The position numbers and the translations under genes are program-made. From Streptomyces marincola (GTDB lineage: Bacteria > Actinomycetota > Actinomycetes > Streptomycetales > Streptomycetaceae): DNA of 64,000 nucleotides. The stretch is taken from assembly GCF_020410765.1 (NCBI RefSeq), contig NZ_CP084541.1, positions 1,297,001-1,361,000 on the forward strand. Direction: 5' to 3'. The notes below the pieces were generated by a model that saw only the letters and a list, made by a program, of their open reading frames with translations, was not told the DNA's origin and searched no databases. The stretch's first letter is position 1; each line of letters begins with the position of its first letter. Positions 1-6,776 of this stretch are shown here, one piece after another.

Positions 1-839
1 TCGAGCTCGTTCTCCAGATACCGGACAAGGGCCTGCCTGGCGTGGCCGCCGCCGTACGCCTGGTCCAGGGTGCGGAACAGGTCCGCGACCGAGCGCAGGG
101 CCGCGATGTCGCCGGCCGTGACGCGCTGGCCAGGCCCGCGCTCGACGCGGTCGAGGCGGCTGGGCCGCGCGGCCTGCGGCACCGGGCGGCGCGCGCCCGG
201 CGGCTGCGGCGGCCGGCCCTGGGCCGCCGGGTCGGCCGCGCCCGGCTGGGGCGGCACGCCCGGCTGCGGCGGCCTGACGGGCCCGCGCGCCTGCTCGGGC
301 ACGCGGGCGGCCGGCGGCGCCTCGGCCCCGGGGGCCGGGGGCTCGGGCGGCTCGCCGCGCGCGACCCGTTCGTCCGGGCGGCCGATGAGCCAGTCGCGGC
401 TCGGGACCACGAGGCCGGCCGGGGTGAACGCGATCTTGCGCAGCTCGGCGTAGCTGCCGGAGTCCTTGCGCCACAGGCCGGCGACGATGTCGACGGCCTC
501 GGCAGGACTCGCGGCGAACTCAAGACCCGCGTAGACCGGCGCGCACGCCTCAAGGCCGAGGTCCTGCGCCGACAACCGGCGGCCGAGCCGCCGGGTGAAC
601 ACCTCGGCGATCAGCGCCGGGGTCGTGCCGCGCGGCCGTTGCCCCCGCAGCCAGCGGGTGACCGACGTCTTGTCGTAGCGGAGATCGAGGCCGTGTTCGA
701 GGCCGAGCTGGTCGACGCGTCTGGCCAGACCGGCGTGTGAGAATCCGGCCTCGGCGATGAGTGCGGCGAGCTGGCGGTTCGGAGTGCGCGGGGTTGTGGG
801 CTGGGGGGAGGGCGGGCCTCCGGGTCGTTCCGTGGACAT
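1..839 (-). CDS. NsdA-like regulatory protein (3' end cut by window edge)
   Basis: The reading frame opens at an ATG at 839 (MSTERPGGPP...) and stays open to base 1, so the C-terminus lies outside. Residues 20-75 hold a helix-turn-helix-like segment with SVTRWLRGQRPRG, as in Streptomyces regulators of the NsdA type. A Pro/Ala/Gly-rich linker follows (about 150-225), then a helical segment (ITAL-type, ...RSVADLFRTLDQAYGGG). It is divergent from lipB. The same N-terminal domain occurs in the broken regulator at 27.9 kb, which makes these two paralogous. The target is unknown. A control role in development or secondary metabolism is inferred from the family only. Confidence 0.8.
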   Translation of the reverse strand, partial: MSTERPGGPPSPQPTTPRTPNRQLAALIAEAGFSHAGLARRVDQLGLEHGLDLRYDKTSVTRWLRGQRPRGTTPALIAEVFTRRLGRRLSAQDLGLEACAPVYAGLEFAASPAEAVDIVAGLWRKDSGSYAELRKIAFTPAGLVVPSRDWLIGRPDERVARGEPPEPPAPGAEAPPAARVPEQARGPVRPPQPGVPPQPGAADPAAQGRPPQPPGARRPVPQAARPSRLDRVERGPGQRVTAGDIAALRSVADLFRTLDQAYGGGHARQALVRYLENEL

Positions 840-1037
840 CGGCGGTGCGGTCTCCTGCCTTACGGCTGTGCGGCTGGAACGGCGTGAATGTAACGGTCCT
901 GCCCGGTTTAGTCGGCTCCTCGCCCGTGGATTCATCCATATGTGTGAGCCTGAGGGTCTCGGGAGGATGGCTTCCGCGCGGGATTAGAGTGGAACCGAGA
1001 CACGACACATGTGTACGAAAACGAAGGAGCCGCGGCC

Positions 1038-1826
1038 GTGAGCGAGCTGCGCTTTGCCCATCTGGGCTTCGGTACCGAAGCCGTCGACTACCACGTGGCG
1101 TGGCAGGAGCAACGGCGGGTGCACACGGCCCGGTTCGCCGACGAGATCCCCGACACCTGCCTCCTGCTCGAACACACCCCGGTGTACACGGCGGGCCGGC
1201 GCACCGAGGACAGTGAGCGCCCGCTGGACGGCACGCCCGTCGTGGACGTCGACCGGGGCGGCAAGATCACCTGGCACGGACCCGGGCAGCTCGTCGGCTA
1301 CCCGATCCTGAAGCTGCCGCGCCCGGTGGACGTCGTGGCGCACGTGCGGCGCATCGAGGAGGCCGTGATCCGGGCCTGCGCCGAGTTCGGCCTCGACACC
1401 ACGCGCGTGGAGGGCCGCAGCGGCGTGTGGGTGCTCGGCTCCGCGCTTGAGGGCACGGAGCGGCCGGGCACCGGCGGCCTGTCGCTCGACTTCGACCCGC
1501 GGCTGCACGACGAGGAGTTCGACCCGCGGCTGAGCGGCCCCGAGTACGCGCCGTCCAACGCGGGCCAGCGCGACGAGGACCGCAAGCTGTGCGCGATCGG
1601 CATCCGCGTGGCCAAGGGCGTGACGATGCACGGGTTCGCGTTGAACTGCGACCCGGACAACACCTCGTTCGACCGCATCGTGCCCTGCGGCATCCGCGAC
1701 GCGGGGGTGACGTCGATCTCGCAGGAACTCGGCCGGAAGGTTCCGGTGACCGAGGTGGTTCCCGTGGTGGAGCGGCACCTGCGCGCCGTGCTCGACGCCG
1801 AGGTCCCGCTGCCGCGGGCCGTCTGA
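1038..1826 (+). CDS. lipB: Lipoyl(octanoyl) transferase LipB
   Basis: Transfers octanoate from acyl carrier protein to lipoyl domains of 2-oxoacid dehydrogenases and glycine cleavage H protein (cytoplasm). Visible motifs are RRTEDSERP, GGKITWHGPGQLVGYPI, the conserved Lys in KLCAIGIRV and the catalytic Cys in FDRIVPCGI. A charged insert of about 45 residues before KLCAIG is usual for actinomycete LipB. GTG at 1038 is chosen because GAAGGAG sits about 8 bases upstream. An in-frame ATG at 1011 would lie before that ribosome site. It is followed by lipA 64 bases later, a likely operon: octanoyl transfer, then sulfur insertion. Confidence 0.96.
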   Translation: MSELRFAHLGFGTEAVDYHVAWQEQRRVHTARFADEIPDTCLLLEHTPVYTAGRRTEDSERPLDGTPVVDVDRGGKITWHGPGQLVGYPILKLPRPVDVVAHVRRIEEAVIRACAEFGLDTTRVEGRSGVWVLGSALEGTERPGTGGLSLDFDPRLHDEEFDPRLSGPEYAPSNAGQRDEDRKLCAIGIRVAKGVTMHGFALNCDPDNTSFDRIVPCGIRDAGVTSISQELGRKVPVTEVVPVVERHLRAVLDAEVPLPRAV

Positions 1827-1890
1827 GAGCACCACAAGCACAGGCGTACGCTGGAGTTCGCCGAAGATTCGAAAGTGTAGGGAGCCGGAC

Positions 1891-2823
1891 GTGTCCGCTG
1901 TCGCACCCGATGGCCGCAAGATGCTGCGCCTTGAGGTCCGGAACAGCCAGACCCCGATCGAGCGCAAGCCCGAGTGGATCAAGACCCGGGCGAGAATGGG
2001 CCCGCAGTACCGCGAGTTGCAGGGCCTGGTGAAGCGGGAGGGGCTGCACACGGTCTGCCAGGAGGCCGGCTGCCCCAACATCTTCGAGTGCTGGGAGGAC
2101 CGCGAGGCGACGTTCCTGATCGGCGGCGAGCAGTGCACGCGGCGCTGCGACTTCTGCCAGATCGACACCGGCAGGCCCGCCGATCTCGACCGCGACGAGC
2201 CCAGGCGCGTCGCGGAGTCGGTGCGGCAGATGGAGCTGCGCTACGCGACGGTGACCGGCGTGGCCCGGGACGACCTGCCGGACGGCGGCGCGTGGCTGTA
2301 CGCGGAGACCGTGCGCCAGATCCACACGCTGGTGCCCGGCACCGGAGTCGAGCTGCTGATCCCCGACTTCAACGCGGTGCCCGAGCAGCTGGCCGAGGTC
2401 TTCGACTCGCGGCCCGAGGTGCTGGCGCACAACGTCGAGACCGTTCCGCGCATCTTCCGGCGCATCCGGCCCGGGTTCCGCTACGAGCGGTCGCTCGACG
2501 TGCTGACGCAGGCCCGCGCCGCGGGCCTGGTCACCAAGTCGAACCTGATCCTCGGGCTCGGCGAGACCCGCGAGGAGATCAGCCAGGCGCTGCGGGAGAT
2601 GCACGCGGCGGGCTGCGAGCTGATCACCATCACGCAGTACCTGCGGCCGACGCCGCGCCACCACCCGGTGGAGCGCTGGGTGAAGCCGGACGAGTTCGTC
2701 GAGCTGCGCGAGGAGGCCGAGGCGATCGGCTACTCCGGCGTGATGTCGGGACCGATGGTGCGGTCCTCCTACCGCGCCGGGCGGCTGTACCGGCAGGCGG
2801 TCGAGCAGCGCTCCGCCGCGTGA
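1891..2823 (+). CDS. lipA: Lipoyl synthase LipA (radical SAM)
   Basis: Radical SAM enzyme that inserts two sulfurs into protein-bound octanoate to complete lipoate. The radical SAM motif CTRRCDFC (CX3CX2C) binds the catalytic 4Fe-4S cluster. The auxiliary cluster motif CQEAGCPNIFEC (CX4CX5C) lies before it, and the C-terminal RSSYRAG carries the conserved serine. Length is 310 aa, normal for the family. The GTG start at 1891 is preceded by GGGAG. It lies directly downstream of lipB, with which it shares the pathway. Confidence 0.97.
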   Translation: MSAVAPDGRKMLRLEVRNSQTPIERKPEWIKTRARMGPQYRELQGLVKREGLHTVCQEAGCPNIFECWEDREATFLIGGEQCTRRCDFCQIDTGRPADLDRDEPRRVAESVRQMELRYATVTGVARDDLPDGGAWLYAETVRQIHTLVPGTGVELLIPDFNAVPEQLAEVFDSRPEVLAHNVETVPRIFRRIRPGFRYERSLDVLTQARAAGLVTKSNLILGLGETREEISQALREMHAAGCELITITQYLRPTPRHHPVERWVKPDEFVELREEAEAIGYSGVMSGPMVRSSYRAGRLYRQAVEQRSAA

Positions 2824-2922
2824 CGGCCCCTTCCCCCGGGATTGACCCCCGGGTCACGGCGTCGTAACACCGTTCGATAACAATAGGGGCACGTTGTCCG
2901 ACTGCCAGGGGAGGGGCCGTCC

Positions 2923-3141
2923 ATGCCTGACACGCGTGAGGCACGTGCGAGCGTGACCGGGGCACTGCGCGCGCTCGAAGGAGTGCTGTCGCGGGGTGGA
3001 CGGCGGACCGCGCTCGCCAACGCGCACGCCGCCGTCCTGGAGGACCGGGCGCGGGCGGCGGCCCGCCGGGACGCGGAACGGGCGCTCGCGGCCGTCGTGG
3101 AGCGCGGCGGCCCCGCGGCGCTTCCCGCGCCGCGCACCTGA
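2923..3141 (+). CDS. Small conserved protein of unknown function (72 aa)
   Basis: A 72-residue, strongly Arg/Ala-rich, mostly helical protein starting MPDTREARASVTGALRALEG. A GGGGAGGGG ribosome site sits 6-13 bases before the ATG. No recognised domain. It lies between lipA and the DUF4191 gene; from memory a small gene occupies the same slot in other Streptomyces, which together with the ribosome site supports it being real. No function is assigned. Confidence 0.65.
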   Translation: MPDTREARASVTGALRALEGVLSRGGRRTALANAHAAVLEDRARAAARRDAERALAAVVERGGPAALPAPRT

Positions 3142-3212
3142 GCGACGGCCCGCGGGGCGCGGGCCCGCGCCCCGCGGAGTCGCCCGACCGCGCCGCCGCG
3201 TAGACTTGGGCC

Positions 3213-3926
3213 ATGGCGCGGAAGGAAAAGGCTCAGGATTCCGAGACTCCGGGGCGGATGAAGCAGATCGCCCTGACGTACAAGATGACCAAGCGGGCCG
3301 ACCGCTGGATCGGTCTGATCATCTCGGCGGTCGGCCTGGGCACGTTCGCGGTGGTCCTCGCCTTCGGCTTCTGGATCGGGCACCCGATCTACCTCGGCAT
3401 CCTCGGCTTCCTCGTCGCGCTGCTCGCGACGGCCATCGTCTTCGGGCGGCGCGCGGAGCGGGCGGCGTTCGGCCAGATGGAGGGCCAGCCGGGTGCGGCG
3501 GCGGCCGTTCTGGAGAACATGCGCCGCGGCATCGCGTTCACGCCCGCCATCGCCGTCAACCGGAACCAGGACGTGGTCCACCGGGCGGTCGGCAAGTGCG
3601 GCGTGGTGCTGGTCGGCGAGGGCAACCCGAACCGGCTGAAGGCCCTGATGGCCGCGGAGCGGCGCCGGATGAACCGGGCGGTCTCCGAGGTGCCGGTGCA
3701 CGACGTGATCGTGGGTCGCGGCGAGGGCCAGGTGGAGCTGAAGAAGCTGCGTTCCACGATCCTGAAGTTCCCGCGGGTGCTGGCCGGGCCCCGCGTGACC
3801 GAGGTGAACGACCGGCTGCGCGCCATGGGCGATCTGATGAGCAACATGCCGCTGCCGAAGGGCCCGATGCCCAAGGGCATGCGCCTTCCGAAGGGCGGCA
3901 ACATGCCGCGCCGCGGCGGTCGCTGA
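3213..3926 (+). CDS. DUF4191 family membrane protein
   Basis: 237 aa. A basic N-terminus (MARKEKAQDSETPGRMKQ) is followed by two hydrophobic segments (about residues 32-75), then a soluble domain and a Lys/Pro/Met/Gly-rich tail with repeats of the type LPKGPMPKGM. The pattern matches the actinobacterial DUF4191 family commonly encoded downstream of lipA. It is probably inner-membrane anchored with the tail in the cytoplasm. Molecular role unknown. A hairpin terminator follows. Confidence 0.85.
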   Translation: MARKEKAQDSETPGRMKQIALTYKMTKRADRWIGLIISAVGLGTFAVVLAFGFWIGHPIYLGILGFLVALLATAIVFGRRAERAAFGQMEGQPGAAAAVLENMRRGIAFTPAIAVNRNQDVVHRAVGKCGVVLVGEGNPNRLKALMAAERRRMNRAVSEVPVHDVIVGRGEGQVELKKLRSTILKFPRVLAGPRVTEVNDRLRAMGDLMSNMPLPKGPMPKGMRLPKGGNMPRRGGR

Positions 3927-3946
3927 GCCCGCGCCCCCGCGTTCAT

Positions 3947-3977
3947 CGGGCCCGTCCCTCCGAGAGGGGCGGGCCCG
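3947..3977 (+). terminator. Hairpin terminator after the DUF4191 gene
   Basis: Two 14-base arms (3947-3960 and 3964-3977) with one G-T mismatch and a 3-base loop, followed by A-rich then TTTT sequence. It ends the lipB-lipA side transcription unit. Confidence 0.7.
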
Positions 3978-4169
3978 AAACGTTTTCTCAGTCCCCGGTC
4001 CGTCTTCCGTGTCCCGATCCGGCCTCCGCCGGCTCGGGACGGGCGCCGGTGGCCCGGCGTGGTCCTCCACGGTGCCGGTCGCGCGCTCCGCTGGCGCGAT
4101 CCGGTGGCGCGCCGTCCGGGCGCGGCTTCCGGCGGGGCCGGGCGCTCAGGCGGCCGTTCCCGCGCGGGC

Positions 4170-4634
4170 TCAGACGCGGACCTGCACGGCGCCGGAGAAC
4201 CGGTCGTGCAGGCCGCGGCCGTCGCGGTCCCAGACCAGCGGCGGGATGGCCAGGGCGAGCAGGAACGTGCGCAGCACGGCGCGCGGGAACGTCAGCCGGC
4301 CGCCGTGGACGCTGACGACGCGGATGCGCAGGAGCCGCTTCCCGGGCGTCATGCCGAGCGTGCCGACCGTGAGCGTGACCATGACGACGAAGACGGCCAG
4401 GGCCCAGTTACTGAGAGTGGCCGGCTCGCGGCTGATGAGACCGTATGCGATCAGCAGGCACATCGCCCAGTCGACGAGGATGGCCACGACCCGCTTGGCG
4501 AGGGGGGCGACCGATCCGGGCCCCTCCTCGGGGAGACCGAGCCGCTGCCCGCGGTAACCGAAGTCGATGCCCATGCTCTCGGCCGTCGCGCGGGGTCCGG
4601 AGAGCCAGGAGCCAAGTACCTGCCGATTGTCCAC
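4170..4634 (-). CDS. RDD family membrane protein
   Basis: 154 aa with the RDD pattern: an N-terminal soluble stretch, hydrophobic segments around VVAILVDWAMCLLIAYG, ALAVFVVMVTLTVG and the TPGKRLLRIRV loop typical of the family, then FLLALAIPPLVWDRDGRGLHDRF near the C-terminus. Family members are small integral membrane proteins, some linked to ion exchange; the function here is unknown. It is transcribed away from glnA, and the 193-base gap between them carries the GlnR box. Confidence 0.88.
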   Translation of the reverse strand: MDNRQVLGSWLSGPRATAESMGIDFGYRGQRLGLPEEGPGSVAPLAKRVVAILVDWAMCLLIAYGLISREPATLSNWALAVFVVMVTLTVGTLGMTPGKRLLRIRVVSVHGGRLTFPRAVLRTFLLALAIPPLVWDRDGRGLHDRFSGAVQVRV

Positions 4635-4694
4635 CCGTCAACCGTAGCGCGCCCGGCCGGACGAGTGGTCGGCGGTATCGGGTGAGAAGTCCGG

Positions 4695-4732
4695 TTAACA
4701 GCGGTGAAACAAATGGGTCATGCTTGAGAAAT
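4695..4732 (+). promoter_or_regulatory. GlnR box upstream of glnA
   Basis: Four 5-base half-sites with exact 6-base spacing: TTAAC (4695-4699), GAAAC (4706-4710), GTCAT (4717-4721), GAAAT (4728-4732). This fits the Streptomyces GlnR consensus gTnAC-n6-GaAAc repeated twice. It lies 95-133 bases before the glnA start, so nitrogen control of glnA by GlnR is inferred. Confidence 0.8.
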
Positions 4733-4827
4733 GGCCCGTCCTTAGGGTCGGGCCCGGCAGGCCCGCGCACCGGGCCACCCCGAGCTGCACGCTCCCGGCC
4801 CGCGGCCGGGACTAGGAGGACATCCGG

Positions 4828-6243
4828 ATGTTCCGAAACGCCGACGAGATCAACAAGTACATCGCGGACAACGACGTCAAGTTCATCGACGTGCGTTTCT
4901 GCGACCTGCCGGGCATCATGCAGCACGTCACCGTGCCGGCCGAGACGTTCGACCCGGCCGAGAGCCTGATGTTCGACGGTTCGTCGATCCGAGGCTTCCA
5001 GGCCATCCACGAGTCCGACATGGCGCTCGTCCCGGATCTGTCCACCGCGCGGGTCGACCCGTTCCGCAAGGACAGCACGATCAACATCAACTTCTTCATC
5101 CAGGACCCGATCACGGGCGAGGCGTACAGCCGCGACCCGCGGAACGTGGCGAAGAAGGCCGAGGCGTACCTCGCCTCCTCCGGGATCGCGGACACCGCGT
5201 ACTTCGGCCCCGAGGCCGAGTTCTACGTGTTCGACGACGTGCGGTTCGAGACCAAGTCGAACGCCGGCTACTACTACATCGACTCCGAGGCCGGCGCGTG
5301 GAACACCGGCGCCATCGAGGAGGGCGGCAACCGCGGTTACAAGGTCCGCTACAAGGGCGGCTACTTCCCGGCGCCCCCGGTGGACCACTTCGCGGACCTG
5401 CGCGCGGAGATGTCGCTCGAACTGAGCAAGGCCGGTCTCAAGGTGGAGCGCCAGCACCACGAGGTGGGCACCGCGGGACAGGCGGAGATCAACTACCAGT
5501 ACAACACGCTGCTCGCCGCCGCCGACGACCTGATGCTGTTCAAGTACATCATCAAGAACGTCGCCTGGCGCAACGGCAAGACCGCGACGTTCATGCCCAA
5601 GCCGATCTTCGGTGACAACGGCTCCGGCATGCACGTCCACCAGTCGCTGTGGACGAACGGCACGCCGCTGTTCTACGACGAGCAGGGCTACGCGGGCCTG
5701 TCCGACACCGCGCGCTACTACATCGGCGGCATCCTGCGGCACGCGCCGTCGCTGCTGGCGTTCACCAACCCCACGGTGAACTCGTACCACCGCCTGGTGC
5801 CCGGCTTCGAGGCGCCGGTCAACCTGGTCTACTCGCAGCGGAACCGGTCGGCCGCCATGCGCATCCCGATCACCGGCTCGAACCCGAAGGCCAAGCGCGT
5901 CGAGTTCCGCGCGCCCGACCCGTCCTCGAACCCGTACCTGGCGTTCTCCGCGCTCCTGCTCGCGGGCCTTGACGGCATCAAGAACAAGATCGAGCCGGCC
6001 GAGCCCATCGACAAGGACCTGTACGAGCTGGCCCCCGAGGAGCACGCCGAGCTGCCCCAGGTGCCGACCTCGCTGCCCGCCGTGCTCGAAGCGCTCGAAG
6101 CGGACAACGAGTACCTCCAGGCCGGTGGCGTGTTCACGGCCGACCTGATCGAGACGTGGATCGACTTCAAGCGCGAGAAGGAGATCGCCCCGATGCAGCT
6201 CCGCCCGCACCCGCACGAGTTCGAGCTGTACTTCGACGTGTGA
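4828..6243 (+). CDS. glnA: Glutamine synthetase type I (GSI-beta)
   Basis: Condenses glutamate and ammonia with ATP; cytoplasmic dodecamer, main ammonium assimilation enzyme. 471 aa. Motifs: MFDGSSIRGF near the N-terminus, FGPEAEFYVFD metal ligands, the ATP-site region KPIFGDNGSGMHVHQS and NRSAAMRIP. The sequence KDLYELAPEE carries Tyr399, the expected adenylylation site of the GSI-beta subtype. The modifying enzyme GlnE is encoded at 53.7 kb. The ATG follows an AGGAGG ribosome site. Regulation is inferred from the upstream GlnR box; a perfect hairpin terminates the gene. Confidence 0.98.
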   Translation: MFRNADEINKYIADNDVKFIDVRFCDLPGIMQHVTVPAETFDPAESLMFDGSSIRGFQAIHESDMALVPDLSTARVDPFRKDSTININFFIQDPITGEAYSRDPRNVAKKAEAYLASSGIADTAYFGPEAEFYVFDDVRFETKSNAGYYYIDSEAGAWNTGAIEEGGNRGYKVRYKGGYFPAPPVDHFADLRAEMSLELSKAGLKVERQHHEVGTAGQAEINYQYNTLLAAADDLMLFKYIIKNVAWRNGKTATFMPKPIFGDNGSGMHVHQSLWTNGTPLFYDEQGYAGLSDTARYYIGGILRHAPSLLAFTNPTVNSYHRLVPGFEAPVNLVYSQRNRSAAMRIPITGSNPKAKRVEFRAPDPSSNPYLAFSALLLAGLDGIKNKIEPAEPIDKDLYELAPEEHAELPQVPTSLPAVLEALEADNEYLQAGGVFTADLIETWIDFKREKEIAPMQLRPHPHEFELYFDV

Positions 6244-6265
6244 CCGGCGGGCACCGCCCGCGCAC

Positions 6266-6300
6266 CGGAGGCCGCCGCCCTGCCAGGGCGGCGGCCTCCG
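6266..6300 (+). terminator. Perfect hairpin terminator after glnA
   Basis: Two perfectly complementary 16-base arms (6266-6281, 6285-6300) with a 3-base loop, 22 bases past the glnA stop. Part of the arm (TGCCAGGGCGGCGGCC) is repeated just downstream. Confidence 0.85.
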
Positions 6301-6356
6301 CCATGCCAGGGCGGCGGCCGGGGCGGGCGGCGCGCGGACACCGGTAGCCTGCCGCC

Positions 6357-6773
6357 ATGGTGGATGTGGGGGTCAGCGGACTGCGGCGGAGCCGCGACCG
6401 GCTCGCCCGACGGGCCGAGGCGGCCTCGCAGGCGGGCGAGGACGCCGTCGGCGGACTGCTGCTCTTCTACGCTGCCGAGTGCGCGCTGAAGGCGGAAGTG
6501 CTGCGCTCGGTCCTCCAGCGCGCGGACACCTCGGGGCTCCCGGACGCCCTGAGAACGCACCAGCTGCGCCGCTTGGCGAAAGCACTGAACCTGCGCGCCC
6601 CGGGACCGGGCCCCGACCCCTTGCGCTGCCGCAGACACAAGGGCGGTGGCTGGATCGAAAGTCACGAGCTGCACGAGGCGTGGCGCTATGGTGCGGAGCT
6701 GAACGCCAGTGACCAGAAGGCGGCCGTCGAGGCTCTGAAGTCGCTGGTGCGGGATGCCAGGAAGGGATTCTGA
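6357..6773 (+). CDS. HEPN-domain-like protein, partner of the downstream ATPase
   Basis: 138 aa, all-helical. Residues 37-46 (FYAAECALKA) followed by RTHQLRRL (66-73) reproduce the signature of PF05168-type HEPN domains, where a hydrophobic helix with ALKA precedes a [GT]H-x-L segment. The catalytic RX4-6H motif of RNase HEPNs is not seen; only RCRRH (RX3H) is present, so ribonuclease activity is doubtful. Its stop is 3 bases before the ATG of the large ATPase, so the two are almost certainly co-expressed. HEPN proteins often act in conflict, toxin or nucleotide-signalling systems; a defence role here is an inference. Confidence 0.6.
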   Translation: MVDVGVSGLRRSRDRLARRAEAASQAGEDAVGGLLLFYAAECALKAEVLRSVLQRADTSGLPDALRTHQLRRLAKALNLRAPGPGPDPLRCRRHKGGGWIESHELHEAWRYGAELNASDQKAAVEALKSLVRDARKGF

Positions 6774-6776
6774 GCC

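Noticed and set aside
6357..6773. Catalytic HEPN ribonuclease
   Set aside because: The RX4-6H motif is absent; only RX3H is present, so RNase activity is not claimed.
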